A stretch of 58,053 nt of DNA, taken from NCBI GenBank assembly GCA_014803985.1, contig JAAVAO010000034.1, forward strand, positions 1 through 58,053, in the 5' to 3' direction. Made by a program: the position numbers and the translations under genes. This stretch comes from Treponema sp. Lineage in GTDB: Bacteria > Spirochaetota > Spirochaetia > Treponematales > Treponemataceae. The notes under the pieces were generated by a model. It had not been told where the DNA came from. It made no database searches and was given only the letters and a program-made list of their open reading frames with translations. The stretch's first letter is position 1; every line of letters starts with the position of its first letter. This document shows positions 26,301 through 38,054 of the stretch, one piece after another.

Positions 26301-29300
26301 ACATACCTATATTGCACGGGATAAAAACGGAAAGACGGGAAATGCAACGCTTGAGTACTGGATTGACAGCACGCCTCCCGTTGTGAAAATTGATGCTCTT
26401 ACGGTTGCAGACTCAAAAATAACTGTGCCAAAATATTCATTTACTGGCTCAAGCGAAGAGGGAAAAAGCGATTCTCCGCAAAGTGGCGTGGCAAAAGTGT
26501 TCTATAGGATTGTAAGCGATAAAACAAAAATGGTGGACAATGACGCTAAGCCCGTTTTTGATACTGGATGGCAGCAATGCGCAACTGCTACGGTTTGGAA
26601 AATTGATTGCAATTTTGTGGATGTCAATTCAAGTGTTCCAGACTCATCTCCGTTGACATTTAGCGAAGGAAAATACACGCTGTATGCATATTCAGAGGAT
26701 GCCGCAGGAAATAGGAGCGTTAAGGATATAGATATAAAAGATAGCGGCATTGTAAAATTGCCATTTACCGTTGTGCTTGGAAACCCTGTTGTGGATTTAA
26801 AAACGATTTCTGGCGGCACTACAATTAAAGACGGAGCGTCCTCTAAAAATCCATTCAAATTTAACTATAGGGCGGTAGATCCAGCCTCTTCAGGCTCAAA
26901 TCAGGGAACAAACATAACTTTGAATGAAGAATATGTTGAAGTAACAATTACTCGGGTTGCAAGTCTTGAATCTAATGCCTCTGTTGAAACCTTACAAAAA
27001 AATGTTGACTATACAATTTCAAGCGAAATTGACGGTGATGGTTACGCCACAATAACAATGACTGGCAAAAATGGGGCGGGTGCTTTGAATGATGGAAAAT
27101 ACACCTTGACAGTCAATGCAAAAGATCCCGCGGATAAAAGTGAATATACAAAGGAATCTATTTCCATTGTGTATGATACAACTGGTCCTACTATTAAAAC
27201 TCCAGTTCTCTTTTGGGGGACAGGAGATACTTCTCAAGTCGCTATAAATGGGTATTATAACACGCGCATAGTGAAAATCACCAATATAGAATCCCTTGCA
27301 AGCGATGACTTGAGCGGACTTTCTGAAGTTTCATACTCATTTATACAAAAAGAAACCAACTATGAAAATGAATCGGAATTGAAACAAAACCCGCCGTCTT
27401 GGAATCCAATTGCATTGAATTCTAAAACGCAGACGATTAGCCTTGAAGACACCTCTAGCGCGTATCTTTGGATAAAAGCCGTTGATGTTCTTGGAAACGA
27501 AAGGTATTGGCATGATCCAACGTGCTATAAGGTCGATACAACGCTGCCGCAAATTGCAGTTGTGTCTCCCTCAACGAATCCTGCGACTGTTGGAAGTGTT
27601 TTTGAGATTAAAGCGGAGATTTCAGATAGTGGAAGCGGATTTTTAAATGCAGACGGAAACATATTGGGGAAAGTTGAAGCAAAATTTGAAGGTCTAGAAA
27701 ACCCTGTTGTGCTTTCTGTCAGTTCAGATGAAGACGATGTCGTTTCAAATGATTCCTCACTGTGGAAAGGTGAAGTTGATCTTTCAAAAGTGACGGCAGA
27801 TTCGGTGGGCTACACAGTTACGGCAATTGATAGTGCTGGAAATGCAAGCGTTAGTTCAAGGCGTGTGGTGAAATTTGACCGTGTACCCCCAAAAATCAAT
27901 TCAGTTTCTCTTTCAAATGACAGTGTCGTTTATGGAAAAGAGCTAACTGTTTCTGGAACGGCTTCTGATGATGAGGGATTACAAAAAGTGGAGGTGTTCC
28001 GAAAGAAATCGGAAAACGAAAGTGGTACGACGATGTCATTTACATACACGGACAAAAGTGGAACAAAAACATATAGTGATGTGATACCGCTTGATATAGA
28101 AGATAACGGGTCAAACGGAGTGTCGTGGAGTTTAAAAGTGCCAATTGATACAACTGCTCTTGACAACGAGGACGGCACAGGAGAGCTTACGCTGTATGTT
28201 CTTGCAACAGATACATCGGGAAATCAAATGCTGGAAACACGAACAGTTTCCATTGATCAAGATGCCGCCCGTCCGATAGTGAAAATTGGCGGAATTGACT
28301 TAACCGCTTCTATGAATAGCGAAAACCCCATTTGGGTTACAAGCAATATTCTTTACAGTTGTTCAATAAACGCCGCCACAAATATGGAAATTGAAGCGGC
28401 AAAATATGGATATGCGGCGAATGCTATTTCAAAATCAATTTCAAGTCCATCGAGTTTTTCAATTGAGGATATGCCAGAAGGCACACAATCACTCTATTTT
28501 TATGTAAAATATAAAAGCGGCGAGGAATACACTTCAAGCGCGTCATATTCTTTGAGCGCGCCAAAACTAACCGACAATAAAAATAACAAATATGGATATA
28601 AGGGTGAGGGTATTTCTCAATCTTTTGTTTCTATGACAGTGGATTTAACGCCGCCGCAAATTAAAAAAGTGTTCTATGCAAATGAATCTAATGAAAGCAG
28701 CATTCCCACAATTAATGAAACAAATGAAGCAAAATGGAGCGTGTGGAATGATACTGAAATCCCGGCGTTTGGAGGAACAAAGCGTCCGTCCGTGGACATT
28801 GTGCTTTATGTGCATGATGCAAACGGGATAGGCTCTGTTTCCGCTTCCACTCGCAATAACGAGACAATTTCTTTTGAAAAAGTTGACGGGATGTCAACGG
28901 CTGACGGAACATGCTATAAGGGGTCATACACTCCTGCAAATATATCGGGATCAACGCGCATAACATTTACCGTTAGGGATAAGGCGAATAATGTTTTATC
29001 TGCGGCATATACACTCTATTTTGACAATCAAGGGCCTTCTGTCATTATAAACACTAGCTCGGAACAGCAGGTGAGTGGCGCAAATATTACTCTTGCAGGA
29101 CGCACAGAAAACATCATCGGAAGCAACGATTCAACTTCTGCCTTGTATTATGCAATAAAGCCTCTGAAACGTGAAAATTTAGAGTGGGGGATTGACCGCC
29201 TTTCAGGAACACCTCCAGAAAGTCCGAGTGTGGACGATGCGGACTGGGAGGAATATAAGGTTAGCAGCGAGATTGCGTCTCTTGGCTCTTGGACAATTAT

Positions 29301-32300
29301 ATTTAACGGAGAAACGCTTAATGGCTCTACGCATACATCTGCAAAGGTGTTGAATGACTATATTATAAAATGCTATGGAGAAGCATATAGCGAAGCGCAG
29401 AAAACGGGGAAATTCCCAACAATGAAATCAACCCTTTCAGAAGCGATTTCCGATGCAGACCCCAATACACAATATAGCATCATAACTCCTCTGTATGTGT
29501 TCTTTAAGGCAGTTGATTCTGTGGGGAATATTACAGTAACCCAAAACACCTTTTTCTATAATGTTGACCCGCAGGGAAATAGACCCGTTGTGACAATTTC
29601 AAACCCCACAAACAAAATCACCACGGGCGGAGTTATCAGAATGTATGGATCTGCGTCAGAACTTAAAGATGGAATTGAAGCGGTGTATGTGCAAATCGAT
29701 CCAAAATTAAAAGTGAGCGATGAAAATAATCCTGATTTGACTCAGTTTAATAAAGACAGTTGGTTTAATCATTTTCCTGCTGAAAACACGTGCGTCACAG
29801 AGGAGGTTGTGGATTCAGGCTCGGCAATTATAGGAAAGGGCATTAAGACAAATCTCGATGGCGGCTTGTGGAGTTTGAATATAAACAACGATTTGAGTCT
29901 TAAAGAATGGATTGGCATTCGTGTGTATGCCGTTGGAAAAAATGGAAAAATCAGCTTCCCTGCGGAAGTGGTTATAAAGGTTGCAAAGGACATTCCGATT
30001 ATTGGCGGTTCAGAAAGACTGTACCTCGTCCAAAGAGAAGGGGATAAATATGATGGAAAAATAACCGCAAGTCGTCTGTATGAAAGTGGAATGTGGGTGA
30101 ACGGAGCGTGGTTTTTGACGGGAAGCGTTGAGCATTCAAATGGAATTTCAGAATTAACGATAGAAAGCGGAACTTCAAACACTAGTCTTGTTTCTAATTC
30201 CATAATACAGGCAAATGGCGCGGTTGAGGCAAAATCATGGAACACGGGTAGCGCAAGTGTCACTTCGAGTGTCACGTATGGCACAAAAGGATATGCCTTG
30301 AACTACCGGCTTGGCACTGAAACTGGATTTGGCGCATTGAATTTTAAGGTGTACGCAAAAGCAAATGTTTCACAGGATACGAAAGAGACTCGTATGCCTA
30401 TTGTGATAAACTATGACAACACGCCTCCTACTCTAAACATAGACACTACCGCTGGTTTTATGGTGAACAAAGGAGAGGTGCAGAATTCAAACGGCATATA
30501 TACAATGGGAGGAGTGGTAACTGAAAATTCAAACGGAAGTTTCACGCAGTCGGGATTTCATCGGGTGGCATTTTACTTTACGCGGGAAACGAAAAAGAAC
30601 GGCAACGGCACAACTTCAACGCAAATATATGATCCGATGGTTGCCACAAAGAGCGGAGCGGGAATCCTCCTCGACAATACAATTGTAGAAAAAGAGGGGC
30701 TTTTGTGCAAAAAACTAACGGTTACACGATCAAAAACAAATCTTGACACCTTGACGTTTCCTTTAGGCGATGATTTTGCAAAAAATCATATCCGAGCGGG
30801 TGGTATTGTTATGGTGGACGGAACATTCTACCTCATTTCAAGCAAGTCTGGAAATTCGGTGAAAATTTCAGACCAAGTGCGCTATTCAAGTGAAAATGAT
30901 ACAATGAACGAAGAAGTGTATTTTGCCCTTGCCCAAATTGTTGACAACTTGACTGCGGAAACGCTTTCTAATGACAAAGAAACAGTGCTCTATGATGATG
31001 GAGACGGAATGTGTGAAAAAGTGATAACCACTGGAACGACAACAAACTTCCAAGCCAGCTTCAACTCTCACAACATTCCCGATGGAGAAATAAAAATTCA
31101 CATTGTGGCGTTTGACGTGGCTGGAAATCACACCCCTATTTCCACTGATAGAATGGTTTCTAACAATGCACCACGTCTTGCAGGAGTGAGAATTGCCTCC
31201 GATTTGAACGGAGATGGCAGGGCGGATTCCAATGAGTATATAGGTCGCTGGAATGCTCTTATGGAGCGATATATGTATGATTCAAACTATGCAGATTATT
31301 CGTCAAAAATTTCCGGCAACGATGTGAACGCAATTGAAAAATATGACGAGTTTGTAAAACTGTTAGGCTATGATTCGGCTGCCCGCAGAAATTCTGCAAT
31401 TATACTGTCAAAAGACACAACGGAAAACGGCGACCCCGAATTGACTATACGCGGCGACACTTGGATTTACCCAACGATTGTGGGAGGAAACTCAAGCCTT
31501 AAATATGAATACAAAGTGTATAAGAATAGTAGTGATACAACCGCTGAAAGCACATCAAATCTTATGTCAATTGCAACAGATGTTCAATCGGATTCCGTAA
31601 ACTACAAAAAGGCAATGACTTTAACTTTGAAGGATGATTTTCTTACAGCAGGGGGAAGAAAAATTTCCGATGGAATGAATAAAAAAGCGGTGTTTACCAT
31701 TTGGGATGCAACAGAAGGAACAACGCAAGGCACGGACAGCCAGTATGCCACAATCACATTGATTTTTAATCTTGCGTTGGACGACAAAACCGCCCCAGAG
31801 GTTAATATAAATCCATTGTATTGGAAGAGCGCGACAGACAATTCACTGTATCAATCAAGCAAAGAGTATGGACATATAGAGTTGCCTTCAGATTTGGCGG
31901 GTCTTTCAAATGTTCAAATCACTGCCTCTGACACATTGGACAAAAAGACTCCAAAAGTGAGCGGAAAGATTGTGATAGAGGGTTCTGCAAACGATAACAA
32001 TAGAATTGACGAACTATATTTTGCGTTTGACTCTCTTCCTGCAACAACCGATGGAACTTCAACGAAAAAAATCCTTGCCGCGCGTTATGATCCGACAAAT
32101 GCCCAGTCAAAGAATGACTTTGTGATTGCTTCTGGACACGACATTGCCATTGCCAATGATGCAGCGTCTCCACAATTTGCAGACGGATGGATGTTTGAGG
32201 TAACGTCAAGCGAATTTGATATGGACAAAGGGCATACCGTTGGCTTTAGGCTCTATATAGACACGCAGATGATTGACACCGTGGCAGCCATTGGAAGAAA

Positions 32301-34488
32301 CTGTTATGTGTATGCAGTTGACCGTGGAATTCCAACGCTCTCTGACAGCACAGTGGGGTATGCAAACGGCAATCTTTCTTTGGAAAAACCCTACAAACTT
32401 GACATTGTGCCGTATATAACAAGCATTGAAACGGACTTGAGAGATAAAGGCGGACTAAAGAGCAACAATATTAGAGGCGCAAGCGGAAAATTCTCTGTGA
32501 TGAAAGGAAACGACAGCACAACGGCTACAGATTTTATTACGGTAAAAGGCTTTAATTTGAACCCAAGCAGTGTAAGAATTGTAAAATCGGACGGAAAAAA
32601 CAGCGCAACCCCAACTTCTGGCACAGCAATTGACTATAGCAATGGCAGCAAGACGATTACTGAAGATGGAAAAATGGAGTTTAATTGCAAAAACTCATTT
32701 GATAAGTCTGGCTATCTTGAAGTGTGGACAAATGGAGTGCGTGCAATAAATAACGTCAATAATAATGAAGCGCACGGCTCATATTCAAAGCGCGCCTCCT
32801 CTTACGCAAACTATACCCAGCGTGCAACGGACTATCAAAATATGTATAACCGCGAACCTGATTTATATGTTACGTCAAATGTGCAGCTCACAGATGATAG
32901 ATATATATTGCTGTTTGATATGAAACAAACGGATGTTAAAAACGGCTATTACCCGACTATGATTATGGATGGCAATAATCCTGTATTTGGTTATCTTGAC
33001 AAATCAGGTGGAGAAGCAGTAGGACTACAGGAAATAAAAGATAACAAAGGAAATTTAATAAAAATAACAGCAACAAAAACTTCTAGAGGTGCTAATAATG
33101 CGGCTGGTAGTTTTCATGCAGGCGATGCTATGCCACAGAGAGCGAAATTTAATGGTTCAACAGCGGCTCTTATGGACAAGGAATTCCTCATCAAGGCATC
33201 CGCATGGGATCAAATGAGCATGGCTAAAGATGATTCGGGACGATATTATCATTTGGCTCTTTATGATAGGGATGGGGGTGGATTAAACTTTGTGTATGAT
33301 AGATACGCAGAGTTATATAATAACTCAATTACTGTTAGCGGTACGCCTTATGAAAATCCTGCTTGTGGTTGGGGGGCAGGATATGTATATAGTGGCTATC
33401 GATCAACGTATAGCATTACTAGCACAGGTAATCCTAATAACAATGTTGCCCTTGATCTAAATAACAACGCTTTGGCATTTGAAGCGATTACTTATGGTGG
33501 GACATCAGCGGTTTTTGGACGCTATCAGTATCCAAAAATAATTGCAAAAGGGGATTCTGTGTCCGCGAATTCTCATGCAACTGTCTATATGTGTTATTAT
33601 GACAGTTATGACACGAAGTTATATTTCCGTAATTTTCAACTGGGGACAAAAGTTTCTGGAACCGCTTATTCGTTGGCTACGAGTGGAACGGCATCTGATG
33701 GTAAAACGACTTATGCGCAAAAGGTTAACATAAAGGAGGCTGAGCCATATAGCATATATGCAGCATTTCCTAAAGACGATAGTATAAAGGGGCGTATTCA
33801 AGCAGTTGCCAAAGGAAACGCTTCAAAACATTTTTCTATGGGAGTAACAAGTGATAACCATGTTGTGTTTGCGGTTTATAATCCATCAAAAGGAAAACTC
33901 CGCATTAGATATAGCGATAACTCGATAAATGGATCAAGCCCAACTACCGAGCCAACGTTTACCAATAATGATTCTGCGGAGGGAAAATTGCCTTCTTATG
34001 TCGGACAGTATGTGAGCATGGCAATCGATTCAAAAAATCATATACATATTGCAGCGTTTGATGCAGATGATGCGGATTTGGTATATATCTATTTGGATAA
34101 CTATAGCGATCCAAACCCTGTTATTGTAAAGGTTGATCAGGCGGGTTCCGTTGGATTTTGGACGCAAATTAAAGTTTTAGAAACGGATGGCAAAATAATT
34201 CCGTATATTGCCTATTACAACACTTCTGAAATAAATAGCAGGGAAGGAGTGAAACTTGCCTATTTCAATGGCTCTATACTGTCTTCGAGCGATGTGAAGC
34301 CTGGCGTTGATGAAAAGACTGGCTACACAACAGGCGACTGGGAGTATATGACAGTGCCGGCAATCACTCCGCCTCAAGGAGGCATTGAAGAGTTTGAAAA
34401 TGTGTGCTTGGATTTTGACAAAAATAACATACCTGTGTTAGGCTATTCTGCAGATTATATAGAATTCGGCAAGTGGTGCAACGAATAG
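23324..34488 (+). CDS. Giant Ig-like-repeat lipoprotein, out of frame at a poly-G tract (likely phase-variable)
   Basis: ATG 23324 opens a lipoprotein signal peptide, MKNKNSFVISLLICLTC to LISAC. That frame runs through DTKPPTVEFTFPEAS to the G9 tract at 23521-23529, then goes off and stops at 23632. The long frame resumes directly after the tract as CSDDKSIKKISLRLVDA and is open to 34488. One more G (G10) or two fewer (G7) joins them into about 3,721 residues. I count about fourteen domain-start signatures such as DNTPP, DTTAP, DTTGP and DLTPP, typical of bacterial Ig-like arrays. DLNGDGRADSNE (codons at 31204-31239) looks like a calcium loop. The last 600 residues resemble a beta-propeller with HFSMGVTSDNHVVFAVYN and YVSMAIDSKNHIHIAAFD. 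A surface adhesin is the likely role. Confidence 0.8.
23521..23529 (+). repeat. G9 homopolymer after the giant lipoprotein signal peptide
   Basis: Nine G residues lie where the signal-peptide frame and the long frame must meet. G10 gives VVGGGCSDDKSI, which fits the V-x-G-x-x-x-DD opening of Ig-like domains. As read, translation is OFF. A sequencing or assembly miscount of the run would look the same. Confidence 0.85.
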
Positions 34489-34663
34489 GTCGCAGGGCTT
34501 GCTCTCCTTGAGTTTTGCCTTGCAAAACTCAAGGAGAGGTAAAACTGTTGGAATTGCTACCGAGTTTTTTTCAAAAACTCGCATAGCAAAACTGGGTAAG
34601 CAGGGCTTGCCCAGCGACCGGAAGTCGAGGAATTAAAAGTAAAAGAACAATGTATCTTCCGCC
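34489..34663 (+). repeat. Dispersed repeat copy 5
   Basis: The gap between the giant gene and murB holds GGTCGCAGGGCTTGC, the palindrome CTCCTTGAGTTTTGC/GCAAAACTCAAGGAG, a second palindrome GCGAGTTTTT/AAAAACTCG-like, GGTAAGCAGGGCTTGCCC, and the core GGAAGTCGAGGAATTAAAAG ending ATCTTCCGCC. The next three bases are the murB stop (CTA, TAG on the minus strand). It may serve as a bidirectional terminator for these convergent genes. Confidence 0.7.
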
Positions 34664-35656
34664 CTATTCCTTTCCGCAAAAAATGATTTCAGGGCTTAAT
34701 TCAAAGCCTTTTTGTCGCTTTACTTCGGCTATCGCAAGGTTTACAAGGGCGCGGACATCTTTTTCACTTGCATTTCCTGTGTTTATTATAAAGTTTCCGT
34801 GCCACGGAGCGATTTGCGCGCCCCCTATTTGCGTTCCCTTAAGACCGCATTCATCAATGAGTTTTCCGCTGGGGCTTCCAAAGTCGCGGTTATTTTTAAA
34901 GACGCTTCCTGCGCTGGGAAATTCAAAATGCCCTTTTTTTACTCGCTGCTGCATATATGAGCGGCATTTTTCGCATATTTGTTCTTTTTTTTCATCGTTT
35001 TTGACAAGCGAAAAAGTTGCGCTCAAAATAAGGACATCTTTTTCTTGGAATGGAGATTTCTTGTAGTCCCAGTCGCTTGCAGAAAAAGTATATCGTTCAG
35101 TTTCCATTGTGTGCATATCCAAATAAAAGACGCTCTGTATTATGTCGCTTATAGATTTTTCAAAGCACCGCGCATTCATATATACTGCGCCGCCTATGCT
35201 TCCTGGAAGACCTGAAAATTCCTCGCAATTTTCAATTGCATTTTTTTTACAGAAATTGATAAATGCTGCAATTGCTGTTCCCGCTTCACACGTTATGCTA
35301 ATAGGGTGGGGCAAGGCTTGCCCGTCGTTTTTCTGTCTTTCATCGCTGGCTTCTATTTCTGTTGTTATTGCAGAAAGCCTTGAAGTGCAAACTACTGCGC
35401 CATCAAATCCCTTGTCCGAAACGACAATGTTGCTTCCGTGTCCCAAAATAAAATACGGAATTTCCTTTTCCTTCAATGCTTTTATTGAAGTGATAAGAGA
35501 GGTGCAGTCCTTTGGTTCAAGGTAAAGCGGTGCATTCCCCCCAATTTTGAAGGTGGTTTTGGGCGCAATCGGTTCATCAAGCAAGATAATTCCTTCGTAT
35601 TTTAAAGAGGTTTCCAGTTCGATTTTCAGAGATTCAAAACAATTCATACTTGACAT
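34664..35656 (-). CDS. murB: UDP-N-acetylenolpyruvoylglucosamine reductase
   Basis: MurB reduces UDP-GlcNAc-enolpyruvate to UDP-MurNAc with NADPH and FAD in peptidoglycan synthesis. The 330-residue product has the FAD-binding segment TTFKIGGNAPLYLEP (34-48), LGHGSNIVVSDKGF (71-84), and GLPGSIGGAVYMNARCFE (149-166, with the active-site Arg). GSVFKNN carries catalytic Ser251, and LSPEIIF carries Glu323. All key residues are present. ATG 35647 (MNCFES) is an alternative start. Length is normal. Confidence 0.95.
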   Translation of the reverse strand: MSSMNCFESLKIELETSLKYEGIILLDEPIAPKTTFKIGGNAPLYLEPKDCTSLITSIKALKEKEIPYFILGHGSNIVVSDKGFDGAVVCTSRLSAITTEIEASDERQKNDGQALPHPISITCEAGTAIAAFINFCKKNAIENCEEFSGLPGSIGGAVYMNARCFEKSISDIIQSVFYLDMHTMETERYTFSASDWDYKKSPFQEKDVLILSATFSLVKNDEKKEQICEKCRSYMQQRVKKGHFEFPSAGSVFKNNRDFGSPSGKLIDECGLKGTQIGGAQIAPWHGNFIINTGNASEKDVRALVNLAIAEVKRQKGFELSPEIIFCGKE

Positions 35657-35808
35657 AATACCGTCAATTCAAATAAAAGGCAATTTCAGTATGTGTGCAA
35701 ATAACAAGAAGATGTGATAAAAAACAATATTTTACCATAAAATTCACTTGAATTGTAAGCATTTTCAACTTATAATCTTAAGTAGTACTATTTTATTATT
35801 TTATATGG

Positions 35809-37008
35809 GTGGATGTTTTGCTGCAATTATCATTTGTTAATTTTAAAAAAGGAACGTATTTGTTTATTGATGGGGCGGAAACTAATGACCGTTTTTATAT
35901 TATTCAATCAGGCAAGGTTGAATGCACAAGTTCAATTGATCAGGCTAATGGTGCAAAAAAAATTCTTACAACGGGAGACTTTGTAGGCGTTATCCCTTGT
36001 ATGGCATCTCGCGGGCAAATTGAAAATTCCCTTGCCATAACGGATGTGAAGTGCATTTCAGTTCAGAGGGAGCAATATCCTGACTTAATCGAAAAAAATA
36101 TTCCTGTTGCTTTGAAAATAATTAGAACGTTTTCAAAGCGTATGCGTGAGTTAAACGAGCGGTTTACGCAAGTGTCGGCGCAAAAGGCTTCTCAGGACGC
36201 TCCAGAGCATATTTTTGAAGTTGCGCAGTATTATGATACGGAAGGAAGACGTGACATTGCCGCTTACGCATATTATCAATATATGAAAGAATGTCCGCAT
36301 GGAGCGCATATAGAGGAGGTGAGGGAGCGTTTTCTTGCATTGAAAAAACTTGCAAGTCCTGTGTATCTTGATCCCGATTCTTCGCCTTTGCGAAAATATC
36401 CTGTTGAAACAATGATTATGTCTGAAAACCAGAGTGGTGCGGAAATGTTTGTCATTCAGTCAGGGCAGGTAACCATTTCAAAAGTGGTTGATGGAAAAGA
36501 AGTTGTTCTTGCCGTTCTAAAAAAAGGCGATATGTTTGGTGAAATGGCGCTTCTTGAAAACAAGCCTCGTTCTGCAACTGCCATTGCACATCAAGATTGT
36601 ACCCTTATGGTGGTTAGCCGTGCAAACTTTGACCAAATGGTAGGGAGTCAACCTCAATTGATTGCTCGCCTCACCACAACTCTTGCAGACAGGCTGTGGG
36701 CTATGTATCGTCAGCAGGGAAATGCTGCATTGCCTGATGGGGCGAGCAAGGTGATTGATATGCTTGCTTTGCAGCTTGAAAAATCTCGGCATACGGACGG
36801 CTCTTTCCAAACCGATTATTCTATTGATGACCTTATTACGATGAGTTCTATTTCACCTGAGTTCTATCAAAAGGCAGTGGCTGATTTTCAAAAAGAGAAA
36901 TTTATTAGAATTAACAACAATATGGTGTATGTTACAGATTGCGCTGAAATTATAAAGCTTTCAAGATTTTTACGAAAAAAGGAAGCGCAAGACGACTTGA
37001 AACTGTAG
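35809..37008 (+). CDS. Protein with two cyclic-nucleotide-binding domains
   Basis: The product (399 residues from GTG 35809, or 396 from TTG 35818, which has GGTGGA just upstream) has a Crp-like N-terminal domain (about 10-95), a short helical TPR-like segment (about 135-175), and a second domain (about 200-310) with the phosphate-binding cassette GDMFGEMALLENKPRSATA. That cassette is close to consensus with its Glu and Arg; the first domain lacks it. The last 80 residues look like a winged-helix variant. Likely a cytoplasmic cAMP- or cGMP-responsive regulator. The next two genes follow closely, probably as one operon. Confidence 0.85.
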   Translation: MDVLLQLSFVNFKKGTYLFIDGAETNDRFYIIQSGKVECTSSIDQANGAKKILTTGDFVGVIPCMASRGQIENSLAITDVKCISVQREQYPDLIEKNIPVALKIIRTFSKRMRELNERFTQVSAQKASQDAPEHIFEVAQYYDTEGRRDIAAYAYYQYMKECPHGAHIEEVRERFLALKKLASPVYLDPDSSPLRKYPVETMIMSENQSGAEMFVIQSGQVTISKVVDGKEVVLAVLKKGDMFGEMALLENKPRSATAIAHQDCTLMVVSRANFDQMVGSQPQLIARLTTTLADRLWAMYRQQGNAALPDGASKVIDMLALQLEKSRHTDGSFQTDYSIDDLITMSSISPEFYQKAVADFQKEKFIRINNNMVYVTDCAEIIKLSRFLRKKEAQDDLKL

Positions 37009-37020
37009 CGGAGCAGAGCA

Positions 37021-37560
37021 ATGAAAAAATTTGCGGTTGCGTTTTTTTTGTGTGGGGTGTTTGCCGCCTTTTCGCAATCCAAAGACTTGCCAACTGGTTA
37101 TGGTGGTGTAACTCTTGGAATGTCGATAGAGGAAACAAAAGAGGTTCTTAAGAAAAATACTGACTTTGGCTATCATGGAGATCGTGATGTTTCCCTTTTG
37201 CCAAATGAAAACCGCGCTTTGATTGAAACTGATACTGAAAAAGGGCATGTGATCTCTTATCTTGAGCGATGTTGGTTTCAATTTTATGAGGACTCCTTGT
37301 ATATCATTACAATAAATGTCAACAGAGAGAAAATGGATCATTACTCAATTTTTGAGGCTCTTTGCAAAAAATATGGAAGTCCTGATACTGTTTCGCCTGA
37401 AAAATCTGTTTGGAAAAATGACGCTGTTACAATGAGCCTGGAACGCCCTCTCACTTTAAAATATGTTGATCAGGCAACATTTGACAAACTGCAAAACGCT
37501 TCTCTTGTTGGTCCTTCAGGAACTGAAATGAGCCGAGAGATGTTTTTGGAGGGGCTATAA
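37021..37560 (+). CDS. Secreted conserved protein of unknown function
   Basis: The 179-residue product has a signal peptide (MKKFAVAFFLCGVFAAFSQS). The mature part begins GYGGVTLGMSIEETKEVLKK, a pattern seen in periplasmic proteins that bind via a short helix-strand repeat, and contains ALCKKYGSPDTVSPEKSVW. It starts 12 bases after the cyclic-nucleotide protein and ends one base before the DUF192 gene, so the three form an operon. No enzyme motif is seen. Confidence 0.75.
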   Translation: MKKFAVAFFLCGVFAAFSQSKDLPTGYGGVTLGMSIEETKEVLKKNTDFGYHGDRDVSLLPNENRALIETDTEKGHVISYLERCWFQFYEDSLYIITINVNREKMDHYSIFEALCKKYGSPDTVSPEKSVWKNDAVTMSLERPLTLKYVDQATFDKLQNASLVGPSGTEMSREMFLEGL

Positions 37561-37561
37561 G

Positions 37562-38008
37562 ATGTGGCAAAAGTGTGCGTTTTTAGTGTCTTTTTTCATT
37601 TTGATGATATGTTCGTGCAAAAGTGAAAGCCTCCCGATAAAAAAACTTGAAATTCAAACGGCAAGCGGAGAAATTGTTTCCGTGAAGGCGGAAATTGCAG
37701 ATTCTCAAGAAAGCAGACAACGTGGGTTTATGTTTCGTAAAAACATTCCTGATGGAACGGGAATGCTTTTTGTTTTTGAAAACGACCAAATACTTCAGTT
37801 TTGGATGAAAAACACGCCACATCCACTTTCCATTGCATATATTTCAAGCGATGGCAGTATTCGAGATATTTTTGATATGACCCCTTATAGTTTGAGCGAT
37901 GTAACAAGCACCAGTTATGTGAGGTATGCGCTTGAAGTTCCTCAAGGGTGGTTTAAAAAAAGCGGTGTTGCAGTTGGAGATAGGGTGATTATTCCGCATT
38001 TGCAATAA
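37562..38008 (+). CDS. DUF192 lipoprotein
   Basis: The 148-residue product starts with a lipoprotein signal (FFILMICSC, cysteine near 19). The DUF192 fold follows: VKAEIADSQESRQRGFMFRK, DGTGMLFVFEND, LQFWMKNTPHPLSIAYIS and ALEVPQGWFKKSGVAVGDRV. The family is widespread, small, beta-rich and of unknown biochemical role. It is the last gene of the operon. Confidence 0.9.
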   Translation: MWQKCAFLVSFFILMICSCKSESLPIKKLEIQTASGEIVSVKAEIADSQESRQRGFMFRKNIPDGTGMLFVFENDQILQFWMKNTPHPLSIAYISSDGSIRDIFDMTPYSLSDVTSTSYVRYALEVPQGWFKKSGVAVGDRVIIPHLQ

Positions 38009-38054
38009 TTGATACGATGGTTCTGTCCTTGCTGGAGAAGAGGGGCGGAGAAAA

